DNA of 64,000 nt from Gracilibacillus lacisalsi DSM 19029 (GTDB lineage Bacteria > Bacillota > Bacilli > Bacillales > Amphibacillaceae), in NCBI RefSeq assembly GCF_000377765.1, contig NZ_KB898678.1, forward strand, positions 1 to 64,000, given 5' to 3'. The notes under the pieces are model-generated. The model searched no databases and was not told where the DNA came from. It saw only the letters and a program-made list of their open reading frames with translations. Of this stretch, positions 45,304 through 54,342 are shown in pieces. The position numbers and the translations under genes were made by a program. Every line of letters starts with the position of its first letter. Position 1 is the first letter of the stretch.

Positions 45304-46838
45304 AAGTGTTAATTGTAGATGATGAGGTCATCATTCGAGAAGCTATTTCTCAAGTAGTACCGTGGGAAAAGTATGGCTATCAAATAATAGAACCAGCTGC
45401 CTCTGCTGAAGAAGCCATCCATAAGATTCAACAATATGCACCGGAAATTGTTTTAACAGATATTAAAATGGCAGGAAAAAGCGGACTTGAGTTAGCATCA
45501 GAAATTCAACAGCTACAATTACCAATAGAAGTAATAGTCTTAACAGGTTATGATGAATTTTCCTATGCCCAGAAGGCTATCCGTGAAGGTGTATGTGATT
45601 ATTTATTAAAAAATAGTGGTCCAGAAGAAATATTAAAAGCGGTTGAAAAAGCAAAAAAACGATTAGAAGCAAATGGAAGAAAGTTTCGTCAAGACAGAAC
45701 AGAATCACAGTTAACCCTATCCTATACTATTAACAAGTTATTAAATGGTGATGTCACGAAAGTAGAATTGAATCATCTCCATGATTTACTATCACCGACA
45801 GATCGTACATTTTATCAAATTATTATAATCGATAGATTAATAGACAATTCCGTAATACTAGAATGTGAGCAACTATGGAATCGTTATTTAAAAGGATGGT
45901 GGTTTCAATTAAATGGTCAAACATTTATTCTCACCTATAGATCTGCTGTTTACCAAGATGACTATATGATAAATATGGCTATTCAAAAACTAAATACTGT
46001 CTTAGATCATACATTTTTAATGGGAGTAGTAGTTGAAAAAATAAGTGATTTACCGCAGTCTTATGAAACAGCTCACGTTCTTTTAGGTTATCAGAATATA
46101 TTAAAAGATAGGCGTATGATTACTAGTCAAGACGTGCAAGACCGTAAAGGGATTTCCAAAGCAAAATTTATCCAAAAAAACGAAAACGACTTTATGAAAA
46201 GAATCAACAGTGGTAATGCAGCAGATCTAGAAAAATGGATGGAACAACTAGTGGAAAAAATGGTAAAAGATCCACATGCTACCCCGGAATCTATTCAGTT
46301 AGTGATCCAATCATTATATATTACCATGGTCAGGCTTATCCATCGGGTTGCCTTTGCGGTAGGTAGTGAAGTGGATGAATTACCTTCCCTTTTACCTGTT
46401 CATCAATGGCTGTCATTGCCTAAAGAATTTCTGATCCCGACGTTCACTAGAATGCTAGAATTATACCGCCAGTTAGTTAGTAGTGAAGGAGGATTTGTTG
46501 AAATTTCTATTCAATATATGGAAATGAATCTAGGCAATGCGATTTCTTTAAAAGAAGTTGCTCAATTTGTCAATGTACATCCCAACTATTTAAGTGACAT
46601 GCTACGAAAGCGAACAGGGAAATCTTATATGGAATTAATTACGGAATTACGTTTAAAAAAAGCAAAAGAGCTACTGGTGAATACTCCAGCTAAAATAAAA
46701 TCTATATCAGAACAAGTTGGCTATTCTGATTGGAAGTATTTTACTAGTCAATTCAAAAAGGAGACAGGACAAACCCCTTCACAATATAGAGAGCAAAAAA
46801 AGATGCTAGATGAAAAGAATACAAGCAGTTTTAAGTAA
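45300..46838 (+). CDS. YesN-type response regulator with AraC output domain
   Basis: A 512-residue response regulator: receiver domain with acidic pocket Asp7-Asp8 and phosphoacceptor Asp54 in EIVLTDIKMAG, a long middle linker, and an AraC-type double helix-turn-helix at about 405-505 (VHPNYLSDMLRKRTGKSYMELITELRLKKAKELL ... FKKETGQTPSQYR by segments). ATG 45300 overlaps the kinase stop codon (ATGA). Such YesN proteins activate neighbouring CUT1 importer genes when phosphorylated, so the ABC operon beginning 96 bases downstream is the expected target. Confidence 0.9.
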   Translation: MKVLIVDDEVIIREAISQVVPWEKYGYQIIEPAASAEEAIHKIQQYAPEIVLTDIKMAGKSGLELASEIQQLQLPIEVIVLTGYDEFSYAQKAIREGVCDYLLKNSGPEEILKAVEKAKKRLEANGRKFRQDRTESQLTLSYTINKLLNGDVTKVELNHLHDLLSPTDRTFYQIIIIDRLIDNSVILECEQLWNRYLKGWWFQLNGQTFILTYRSAVYQDDYMINMAIQKLNTVLDHTFLMGVVVEKISDLPQSYETAHVLLGYQNILKDRRMITSQDVQDRKGISKAKFIQKNENDFMKRINSGNAADLEKWMEQLVEKMVKDPHATPESIQLVIQSLYITMVRLIHRVAFAVGSEVDELPSLLPVHQWLSLPKEFLIPTFTRMLELYRQLVSSEGGFVEISIQYMEMNLGNAISLKEVAQFVNVHPNYLSDMLRKRTGKSYMELITELRLKKAKELLVNTPAKIKSISEQVGYSDWKYFTSQFKKETGQTPSQYREQKKMLDEKNTSSFK

Positions 46839-46884
46839 GTTTGTTTTTTTCCACCTATTCACTTTGATTTACCCCCTCAAAAAA

Positions 46885-46898
46885 ATTAAGCGCTTACA
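46885..46898 (+). promoter_or_regulatory. cre-like site before ABC importer
   Basis: ATTAAGCGCTTACA matches 11 of 14 cre positions with an intact AAGCGCTTACA core. It lies 37 bases before the binding-protein start. Confidence 0.55.
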
Positions 46899-46934
46899 AT
46901 AAAATGATCTTAATTCCAAAAGGAGGTATGAAAA

Positions 46935-48260
46935 ATGAGGAACAACAATCTATTTTTATTTCTAATGGTGTTGATAAGTATTTGGTTAACTGCATGTAAC
47001 AGTGACCAAGCGGAAAATACAGCAAGTACCGAAGAATCGGCAGAAGCAACGGTGACCATTTGGCACAACTTTGCTGGAGATGATCTGAGAGCTAGGACAG
47101 TTCGTGACTTAATAGACCAATTTGATGAGGAGAATCCAAACATAAGTGTTGAATCTGAGGCAATTCCAGTAGATGGTTACCGTCAGCGAATTAGTACGGT
47201 AGCTGCAGCGCAGGAACTGCCAGATGTTTTTTTTACTTATGCCGGGAGTTTTACAGACCAATTTTATGATGGTGGATTGATTCAACCGATTACGCCGTTA
47301 ATGGAGGAACATAGTGATTGGGCTGATTCATTTTTGCCAACTGGTTTAGAAGCGTATGAATATGGAGACAATGGCGATATTTATTCAGCTCCAGTTGGTA
47401 TGTCATCCACTTCATATTTATTCTATAATAAGCAATTATTTGAGGCGAATGGAGTAGAAGTTCCAGAAACATGGGATCAATTTTTAGATGTGATTCATAC
47501 TTTTAATGACCAGGATATTACCCCTATTGCTATCGGGAATCAAGCACCTTGGGTGGCGCAATCTACAACCTTTGGAGCGATAGCTGACAGAGTAACAGGA
47601 ACGGAGTGGTTCATGAAGGCAGTTGAACAAGATGGTGCTTCATTCACAGATCCAGTATTTATTGAAGCCTTAGGTTATTTTAAACAGTTAGTAGATGCTG
47701 ATGCCTATCAAGAAGGAGCCAATAGTATAGATAATACACAAGCAGAGCAATATTTCGCACAAGGAAAAGCAGCGATGATGATCAATGGATCATGGACAGT
47801 AAGTAGCTTAGCAGCATCTGCATCCGAAGACGTGATTGAAAACATTGGAGTTACAGTTGTACCCAGTATAGAAGATGGCGAAGGAAGAGCCAATACGATA
47901 ACCGGTGGCCCAGGTGGTGGATTTGTGTTGAATAGTGAGGCAGAAGGTAACGTGAAAGAAGCAGGGTTAGAACTTATCTATGCTTTGAGTAATGAAGAGG
48001 CCCAAAAAGCCATTGCTGAAAGTGATTCTATGGTTATGTATGACGTAGATATTGATCGAGAAAATGTATCACCCTTATATTATGAGGCATTTAATTTGGT
48101 AAGAAGTGTAGAATTTGCACCAGTTTATGATTTGTATTTATCAGCAGCAGCAGGTGAAGCAATAAATAATGGTCTGCAAGAAATCATGCTAGGTGGAGAG
48201 TTGGAAACAGTTGCTGAAAAGGTGCAACAAGCGCAGGTTCAATCATTAGAAGAAGAGTAA
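46935..48260 (+). CDS. Sugar ABC transporter substrate-binding lipoprotein
   Basis: A 441-residue lipoprotein with signal peptide ending IWLTAC (Cys21) and a short acidic linker. The mature domain shows ATVTIWHNFAGDDLRARTVRDLIDQFDEENP-type family-1 binding-protein features by segments, PDVFFTYAGSFTDQF, and GKAAMMINGSWTVSSL. Start ATG 46935 is nine bases after AGGAGG. It follows a YesM/YesN pair and precedes two permeases and a chitinase gene, so a chito-oligosaccharide or GlcNAc ligand is plausible. The 110-base gap to the permease gene holds no clear terminator. Confidence 0.87.
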   Translation: MRNNNLFLFLMVLISIWLTACNSDQAENTASTEESAEATVTIWHNFAGDDLRARTVRDLIDQFDEENPNISVESEAIPVDGYRQRISTVAAAQELPDVFFTYAGSFTDQFYDGGLIQPITPLMEEHSDWADSFLPTGLEAYEYGDNGDIYSAPVGMSSTSYLFYNKQLFEANGVEVPETWDQFLDVIHTFNDQDITPIAIGNQAPWVAQSTTFGAIADRVTGTEWFMKAVEQDGASFTDPVFIEALGYFKQLVDADAYQEGANSIDNTQAEQYFAQGKAAMMINGSWTVSSLAASASEDVIENIGVTVVPSIEDGEGRANTITGGPGGGFVLNSEAEGNVKEAGLELIYALSNEEAQKAIAESDSMVMYDVDIDRENVSPLYYEAFNLVRSVEFAPVYDLYLSAAAGEAINNGLQEIMLGGELETVAEKVQQAQVQSLEEE

Positions 48261-48388
48261 AACATATGCTACTTATCCAAAAATATAAATAGAGGCTGCT
48301 ACATGTTATGTGATTGCTGCTGTTTAATGGTCTTACGTTAATAATAAATATTAAGAAGTTTTAGTTAGATTTGATAAGGGGGGATAGA

Positions 48389-49279
48389 GTGCAAGACATA
48401 CTTAAAGCAAAACACTGGATTATCATATCGTTACTACCAGCATTATTACTATATACATTTATTGTTATCGTGCCAATATTTTGGTCTTCGTATTATGGTT
48501 TCTTTAAATGGTCAGGCATGAATGAACCTAGTTTTATAGGATGGGCCAATTATTTAGAAGTAGTAAATGACCCTATTTTCTGGCGAGCTTTAAAAAATAA
48601 TATGATCATTGTGGTCGCTTCTGTCTTTGGCCAAGTACCTATCGCATTATTATTAGCACTGATGTTACGTCAAACTACATTATTTCAGCGCTTTGTACGT
48701 TCAGCTGTATTCTTACCGACGGTAATATCAACGGTTGTAGTTGGTTTGATCTGGGGATATATTTATAATCCAGAATTCGGTATTGTCAATGCGTTACTTG
48801 AAATGATTGGCTTAGAATCATGGACCAGAGCGTGGTTATCCGATCCAGATGTTAATATGTATGCAGTATCAATTCCTATTATTTGGAACTACATTGGTCC
48901 GTATTTAATTATCTTTATCGCAGCTATTCAAAACATTCCTACTGAAATAGAAGATGCAGCAAAAATGGATGGAGCGAACGGGTTTCGTAAATTATTTTAT
49001 ATTACTTTACCTATGATGTGGACAACAATAAAAGTTGCAGTTGTACTATGTATTTCAGGCAGTTTAAAAGCTTTTGATCAAGTATTTGTAATGACCGGTG
49101 GAGGCCCTGCCCAATCAACCGAACTGTTAGCAACTTACATGTATAACAACACCTTTATGACTTATCGATATGGATATGGCTCAGCGGTATCTACTATGAT
49201 TATTATTGTTAGTCTTATCCTAATCCTAATTAGTCAAATTTTAATGAAACGAAAAGAAGAGAAGGGGATGGGCATTTAA
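48389..49279 (+). CDS. Sugar ABC transporter permease (MalF type)
   Basis: A 296-residue CUT1 permease with six membrane spans and the EAA loop EIEDAAKMDGANGFRKLFYITLPMM, followed by VMTGGGPAQSTELLATYMYNN. Start GTG 48389 is supported by AAGGGGGG; a TTG at 48371 lies before that site. It overlaps none of its neighbours and ends one base before the next permease. Its expression is probably controlled by the upstream YesN-type regulator. Confidence 0.87.
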   Translation: MQDILKAKHWIIISLLPALLLYTFIVIVPIFWSSYYGFFKWSGMNEPSFIGWANYLEVVNDPIFWRALKNNMIIVVASVFGQVPIALLLALMLRQTTLFQRFVRSAVFLPTVISTVVVGLIWGYIYNPEFGIVNALLEMIGLESWTRAWLSDPDVNMYAVSIPIIWNYIGPYLIIFIAAIQNIPTEIEDAAKMDGANGFRKLFYITLPMMWTTIKVAVVLCISGSLKAFDQVFVMTGGGPAQSTELLATYMYNNTFMTYRYGYGSAVSTMIIIVSLILILISQILMKRKEEKGMGI

Positions 49280-49280
49280 G

Positions 49281-50159
49281 ATGAGAAAAGATGTGGTTTA
49301 TGAAGCAAATAGATCCTTTAATCCGGTTTTTAGACAGAAAAAATCTATATTTAAAGTAATAAAAACGGTTTTTTTAATCACTTTCTCTTTTTGTATGATC
49401 TATCCGCTCTATTGGCTGTTTATTAGTGCTTTTAAATCAACAGATGAATTCTTTCAATTTCCTTATGCATTACCGAGTGAGTGGACATTCGATAATTTCG
49501 TTAGAGCTTGGAATTTAGCCGATTTAGGTGGGGCTATGATAAATTCAACTGTTGTTACAGTTGTCGGAACGATTTTTACTGTATTTCTAGGTGCTTTAAC
49601 TGCGTATGTACTTTCGCGTTTCTCCTTTAAATGGAAAGGTTTTATCATGTTATTTTTTCTATTAGGTATGTTAATTCCTATTCATAGTACCCTTGTACCA
49701 TTGTTTTCTATTATGAATGAGATAGGAATGTTAAACACATATTGGGCATTAATATTGCCATATACCGCATTTGAACTACCGATAGCTATCTTCTTAATAA
49801 CTGCTTATATGTCAAGCATACCAAAGGAAATGGAAGAAGCTGCTGTCATTGACGGAGCCGGCTATTGGGGGATTTTCTTTCGGATCATGCTTCCTATGAC
49901 AGTTCCTGCAATGGCGACCGTAGCTATCTTAGCATTTTTACGGTATTGGAATGAGTACATTTTTGCGCTTGTATTTATAAATGATGCCTCATTAAAAACT
50001 TTACCACTTAGTTTATCGATTTTTTCTGATGGTTACAGTACAGATTATTCTTTAACGATGGCCGCAATGGCTATAGCTGTTATACCGACAGTTATTATGT
50101 ATGTTTTTTTTCAAGAGCAAATTATGAAAGGAATGGTAGCAGGTTCGGTGAAGGGCTAA
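49281..50159 (+). CDS. Sugar ABC transporter permease (MalG type)
   Basis: A 292-residue permease, six membrane spans after a 30-residue basic cytoplasmic start, EAA loop EMEEAAVIDGAGYWGIFFRIMLPMT and C-terminus MKGMVAGSVKG. It begins one base after the preceding permease stop, with GAAGAGAAGGGG as ribosome site. It completes the third importer tied to the chitin block. As elsewhere in the window, no ATPase gene follows. Confidence 0.88.
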   Translation: MRKDVVYEANRSFNPVFRQKKSIFKVIKTVFLITFSFCMIYPLYWLFISAFKSTDEFFQFPYALPSEWTFDNFVRAWNLADLGGAMINSTVVTVVGTIFTVFLGALTAYVLSRFSFKWKGFIMLFFLLGMLIPIHSTLVPLFSIMNEIGMLNTYWALILPYTAFELPIAIFLITAYMSSIPKEMEEAAVIDGAGYWGIFFRIMLPMTVPAMATVAILAFLRYWNEYIFALVFINDASLKTLPLSLSIFSDGYSTDYSLTMAAMAIAVIPTVIMYVFFQEQIMKGMVAGSVKG

Positions 50160-50231
50160 TTGATGTAATGAAAGCTGTTGGTAAAGAAAAAAAGTCTAGT
50201 AAAAAAAGGCTTTAATATATCTGATTCAATA

Positions 50232-50268
50232 AGGGTGATCGCTGAGTAAAAATGCTAGTGATCACCCT
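50232..50268 (+). terminator. Stem-loop after the importer operon
   Basis: AGGGTGATCGCT (50232-50243) and AGTGATCACCCT (50257-50268) form a 12-bp stem with one G-T pair. The T tract is poor, so termination may be partial. Confidence 0.55.
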
Positions 50269-50316
50269 GAAAAATATGTTGACATAAAATAATGAATTCT
50301 GTAATCTTGTATAGAG

Positions 50317-50362
50317 GTATAGTCATCTTATCTATTGTTCCTAAAATAGATTGCGCTTACAT
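50317..50362 (+). promoter_or_regulatory. Operator-like and cre-like sites before chitinase gene
   Basis: AGGTATAGTCATCTTA (50316-50331) resembles the GGTATAG sites, with TTGACA at 50279-50284 upstream as a likely -35. AGATTGCGCTTACA (50347-50360) matches 11 of 14 cre positions. Confidence 0.5.
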
Positions 50363-50404
50363 CGATATGTATTCTATTAATCTATTAAAGGAGTGGAGGA
50401 AAGA

Positions 50405-52594
50405 GTGATAGTGAAAGGGAAATGTCAAGATGTTATGAAATGGTTAGTATCAGGCTGTGTCGCAATTGTAATAGTTGCTGTTGGTTTATTATTCCTAGCA
50501 ACAGAAGAAATGACTGCATCAGAACCAGAAGATGATTATCGAGTTGTCGGATATTATACGCAATGGTCAACATATGGCAGAGATTATCAAGCGGTAGATA
50601 TTGATGCAAGTAAATTAACACATATCGTTTATGCATTTGCGGATTATTGTTGGGAAGGTGAAGGTCATGCAGATACAACTGATTGTGAAGGAGTAACAAA
50701 TGGTACAGTAGTATCCGCTGATCCGTGGGCAGATTATCAAAACCCGAATGTATTAGGACTTACTGAAGAGGAATTAGAAGATTGGGATCGGGATTTTTAT
50801 GGAAACTTAGGTGGTTTAGCAATATTAAAGGATGAAAACCCGGGATTACGTACCTTATTATCTATTGGGGGATGGACATTCTCGAAAAATTTCTCCCATA
50901 TAGCAGCATCAGAAGATACTAGGGAAACTTTTGCAAAATCAGCAGTTGCTTTTATGAGAAAGTATGAAATGGATGGTGTAGATATCGATTGGGAATACCC
51001 GGTTAGTGGTGGGCAAGAAGGAAATGTTCACCGCCCGGAAGATAAAGAAAATCACACTTTGTTATTACAAGCGATACGTGATCAATTAGACAAAGCAGAG
51101 GAAGAAGACGGCAAGGAATATGAATTAGCGATTGCTTCTAGTGCAAATCCTTCTTATCTAGAAAATAATGAAATGGAAAAAATTGCGGAAATAGTTGATT
51201 TTATTGACATTATGACTTACGACTTTAACGGAAGCTGGCAATCTACCAGTGCACATAATGCTCCATTATTTGTTGATCCGGCTGCAATGGACGCAGGAGT
51301 ACCAGACACAGATGTATTCAATGTAGACACAGCAATCGAAGGACATTTAAATGCGGGTGTACCTGCCAATAAATTAGTGATGGGATTACCTTTTTATGGT
51401 CGTTCATGGGCTGATTGTGATAACGCGGAGGATAGCCCTAATGGCGGTTATTATCAAAACTGTCAAGGTGCAGGTGATGGAACATGGGAACCAGGGGTCT
51501 ATGATTATGATGATATTATGGCCAATAAATTAACGGATGAGCAATATACTGCTTATTGGAATGATGTTTCCAAAGTACCCTATTTATTTAATGAAGAAAC
51601 AGGCGAGTTTATTACCTATGATGATGAACGTTCGATAGCGAATAAAATCGCCTATCTGGAAAACCGTCAACTTGGCGGGGCGATGATTTGGGAGCTAAGT
51701 GCAGATCGTGAGAGTAGACTATTATCTGTAATTTTTAATGAATTTACAAACGGCACAACACCACCTGAACCTACACCTCCTGATGATGGTACGGTTAAGG
51801 ATATAGCAGAACTCGAGATCAGTGATAATCAGTATATGTATACTAACTCAAGTAATCAGGAAAGCATCGTTTTTAATGCATCCCTTTTGGAAGAATTACA
51901 AGAAGATTATGAGTTAGTGATTGATTATAAAGATATTGCTATAGAAGTACCTGTTGCATTGTTGCAGAAAGAAGAAAATATAACCTTCCAATTTGCCGAA
52001 GCTGTAGAGGAGATAAACAGTAAGCATGATAATCAAGTTAGCTCAATATATGATTTAACGATATTAGCTGGAGATGAAGTGTTTTCAGATTTTGGCGAGC
52101 ATCAAGTTACATTGACTTTCACTGTGAATGAAGACAAGATAGAAAATTGGGATCAATTAGTTGTTTATTTATTGGAGGAGAATGGTGAAAAACAGAAAGA
52201 AATAGATGTCGAGTACGATAAGGAACAACAAATCGTTATGGCAGAGGTTGCTCATTTTAGTTTATACGGGGTATTCGAGAATAGCACTCCTGATGAAGAA
52301 CAAACAGAGGATGAAAAGGAAGGCAATGAGTCTGAAATAGATAACAATAATGGAAATTCGAACGAAAAAACAACGGAAGAACCTTCCACTAATAATACGG
52401 ATAAAGACGACACGAACGATGGGAACAACGAAAAAGAAAGTACTACATCTTCTCAAAGTCAAGATGAGCAAACGGAAGGTCAGCCTCTTCCAGATACTGA
52501 TACGAACCAATTCGAATTTTTATTAATCGGCTTACTATTAATAACTGGCGGTGGCATCGTGTTTTTCGTATCAAAATTGCGTAGATATTCTTAA
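50405..52594 (+). CDS. Cell-wall-anchored GH18 chitinase
   Basis: A secreted family 18 chitinase of about 729 residues. It has an N-terminal membrane/signal segment (about 15-38), the GH18 barrel from RVVGYYTQWSTYGRDY to about residue 455, with SIGGW and the catalytic motif DGVDIDWEYP (Glu197), MTYDFNGSW and the late GAMIWELSAD tryptophan. A beta-rich domain of unknown type follows (about 470-625), then an acidic Asn/Ser/Thr-rich spacer, and finally LPDTD (695-699), a hydrophobic span and KLRRYS, a sortase signal of the LPDT type. No chitin-binding module is seen. Start GTG 50405 follows GGAGGAA. Confidence 0.92.
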   Translation: MIVKGKCQDVMKWLVSGCVAIVIVAVGLLFLATEEMTASEPEDDYRVVGYYTQWSTYGRDYQAVDIDASKLTHIVYAFADYCWEGEGHADTTDCEGVTNGTVVSADPWADYQNPNVLGLTEEELEDWDRDFYGNLGGLAILKDENPGLRTLLSIGGWTFSKNFSHIAASEDTRETFAKSAVAFMRKYEMDGVDIDWEYPVSGGQEGNVHRPEDKENHTLLLQAIRDQLDKAEEEDGKEYELAIASSANPSYLENNEMEKIAEIVDFIDIMTYDFNGSWQSTSAHNAPLFVDPAAMDAGVPDTDVFNVDTAIEGHLNAGVPANKLVMGLPFYGRSWADCDNAEDSPNGGYYQNCQGAGDGTWEPGVYDYDDIMANKLTDEQYTAYWNDVSKVPYLFNEETGEFITYDDERSIANKIAYLENRQLGGAMIWELSADRESRLLSVIFNEFTNGTTPPEPTPPDDGTVKDIAELEISDNQYMYTNSSNQESIVFNASLLEELQEDYELVIDYKDIAIEVPVALLQKEENITFQFAEAVEEINSKHDNQVSSIYDLTILAGDEVFSDFGEHQVTLTFTVNEDKIENWDQLVVYLLEENGEKQKEIDVEYDKEQQIVMAEVAHFSLYGVFENSTPDEEQTEDEKEGNESEIDNNNGNSNEKTTEEPSTNNTDKDDTNDGNNEKESTTSSQSQDEQTEGQPLPDTDTNQFEFLLIGLLLITGGGIVFFVSKLRRYS

Positions 52595-52602
52595 TATATT
52601 TT

Positions 52603-52616
52603 AGGTATAGACAACT
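52603..52616 (+). promoter_or_regulatory. NagR-type operator before GlcNAc PTS operon
   Basis: AGGTATAGACAACT is identical to the 14-mer at 17272-17285, again directly after a TATATT box (52595-52600). Confidence 0.7.
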
Positions 52617-52667
52617 AATCCTATATTATGTTAATCTATATATAATTGGAATTGGCTAATTAAATCA

Positions 52668-52752
52668 CGACTCACATGTTACTAATGAGATTAGGCATGG
52701 AGAAAATATAAAGGCTGGTTTATCGCCTTTAATATTTCTTCATGCTTTTTTT
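52668..52752 (+). promoter_or_regulatory. RNA antiterminator (RAT-like) and terminator in PTS leader
   Basis: The leader contains CACATGTTACTAATGAGATT-type sequence (about 52673-52692), like the GlcT-class antiterminator RNA of ptsG leaders. It overlaps a long terminator stem (52695-52715 with 52725-52745, small internal mismatch) and a T run. A BglG-type protein encoded in the same operon would bind and allow read-through. Confidence 0.65.
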
Positions 52753-52756
52753 GTGG

Positions 52757-52935
52757 GAAAAGAAAGTATAAAAATTTGGTACTTGTCTAGCTCCGAACGC
52801 CCAGAAATTATGCGATTTCACGAATCGCCCTAAGATAAGTCATCATCGGTTCGTAAACTCACCGTGATTCCTTTATTTGAGTTGATTCTGAAGTTGCTAC
52901 GTTTCTAAACGGGTGCTCTGCGCTTTTCTTATTTA
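52757..52935. repeat. Dispersed Bacillaceae repeat, copy 1 (in the PTS leader)
   Basis: This non-coding block from the leader terminator to the EIIA gene holds a dispersed repeat with GATAAGTCATCATCGGTTCG at 52834-52853 and a 3' half TTGCTACGTTTCTAAACGGG. A shorter copy lies at 55848-56000, so the pair flanks the PTS operon. Confidence 0.75.
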
Positions 52936-52963
52936 AATGAAAATCATGCCAAAAGGAGATGGA

Positions 52964-53458
52964 ATGATGTTTAAAAACTTATTTAAAAAACCCTCTACCA
53001 TTATACAAATAAAAGCACCTATTACTGGTGAAATATTACCGCTTGAAAAGGTACCCGACCCAGTTTTCAGTCAAAAGATGATGGGGGAAGGGGTTGCGAT
53101 CATCCCGAACGAAGAAAATATTGTTGCCCCTGTTGAAGGAACGATTGTCCAAATTGCACCAAGTAAGCATGCCATTGGATTAAAGACGCCAAATGACAGG
53201 GAAATACTTATCCATGTTGGATTAGAGACTGTTTCCTTAGATGGAAAGGGATTTCATGTCTTAGTTAAAGAAGGGGATCGTGTTTCAGTTGGAGATCGAT
53301 TAATGACAGTAGATTTGGGTTATATTCGTAATAAAGTAGATCATATTATAACTCCGATGGTCATTACCAATAGTAACCAAAGCCAAAACGAATATATCTT
53401 CACTACAGAAACGGAATGTGTAGCCGGAAAGACAACCGTGTTAACGATTAATGGGTAA
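52964..53458 (+). CDS. PTS glucose-family EIIA protein
   Basis: A stand-alone 164-residue EIIA of the glucose/GlcNAc PTS family, cytoplasmic, which passes phosphate from HPr to the EIIB domain of the permease two genes downstream. The active histidine pair is visible: His69 (PSKHAIGLK) and phosphorylated His84 (EILIHVGLETVSLDGKGF). I choose ATG 52964 or 52967 behind AAAAGGAG; an upstream ATG at 52937 precedes that site. It is followed by the antiterminator gene. The separated EIIA fits the EIICB layout of the permease. Confidence 0.88.
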   Translation: MMFKNLFKKPSTIIQIKAPITGEILPLEKVPDPVFSQKMMGEGVAIIPNEENIVAPVEGTIVQIAPSKHAIGLKTPNDREILIHVGLETVSLDGKGFHVLVKEGDRVSVGDRLMTVDLGYIRNKVDHIITPMVITNSNQSQNEYIFTTETECVAGKTTVLTING

Positions 53459-53499
53459 TGTTAGGAATGACGCTTTCTGCGAAGAATGGAGATGATGGA

Positions 53500-54315
53500 A
53501 TGAAATTGAAAAAAATTTTGAATAATAACGCTGTACTTGTAGTGGACAAAGGAGAAGAAAAAGTAGCGATTGGTACTGGCATTGCATTCGGTAAGAAAAA
53601 GAATGATGTCATTAACTCACAGAAAGTCGAACAACTTTTTGTAATGAAGGAAAATGAAAAGTTACAGCTGTTGTTAGATCGAATTCCAGAGGAACATTTT
53701 CTGATTTCAGAAGAAATTATCTCCTATGCGGAAAAGTATCTTGGCACTATGTTAAGTGAGCATATTCATATTGCTTTAACAGACCATATTTCATTCGCGA
53801 TTGAACGGACACAAGATGGCATACATCTCCAAAATAAGCTTCTAAATGAAATAAAGATATTGTATCGAAATGAATATGAAATTGGTTTATGGGCAGTGCA
53901 GCGGATTCGTGAAAAATATGATATAGACATTCCAATTGATGAAGCAGCTCATATTGCACTGCATATCCATACAATGAAGCTTCAAGGGGGTGATTACCGT
54001 CAGACGATTAAGCATACTGCCATAGTAAGAGAAATGATCCAGCATATCATGCAGAAAATGGCGATGAAATTTAGAGAAGATGATATATCTTATCAAAGGC
54101 TTGTAACTCATTTGCATTTTGCTTTATCTCGAGTTAGTCACTATGAAATGCATGAATTGGATCAGGAAATGTTATCGATGATTCAAAAGAAATTTGCGGA
54201 TTCATATCAGTGTACTAAAGAAGTAACAGACATTATACAAAATAAGTATGATATTTATTTTCCAGAATCAGAGCTCGGATATATCACGATGCACCTTAAT
54301 AGACTTAAACAGTAA
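53500..54315 (+). CDS. BglG/GlcT-family transcriptional antiterminator
   Basis: A 271-residue antiterminator with an N-terminal RNA-binding (CAT) domain (about 1-58, MKLKKILNNNAVLVVDKGEEKVAIGTG by segments) and two PRD domains whose histidines are phosphorylated by PTS proteins (LSEHIHIALTDH and HIALHIH in PRD1; LVTHLHFAL and ITMHLNR in PRD2). ATG 53500 is preceded by a GGAGATGATGG ribosome site; the in-frame ATG at 53458 overlaps the EIIA stop and adds 14 residues. Its likely target is the RAT/terminator in the leader at 52668-52752 of its own operon. Confidence 0.88.
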   Translation: MKLKKILNNNAVLVVDKGEEKVAIGTGIAFGKKKNDVINSQKVEQLFVMKENEKLQLLLDRIPEEHFLISEEIISYAEKYLGTMLSEHIHIALTDHISFAIERTQDGIHLQNKLLNEIKILYRNEYEIGLWAVQRIREKYDIDIPIDEAAHIALHIHTMKLQGGDYRQTIKHTAIVREMIQHIMQKMAMKFREDDISYQRLVTHLHFALSRVSHYEMHELDQEMLSMIQKKFADSYQCTKEVTDIIQNKYDIYFPESELGYITMHLNRLKQ

Positions 54316-54342
54316 TTTAATTTTTAAAAATAGGAGGAACGA

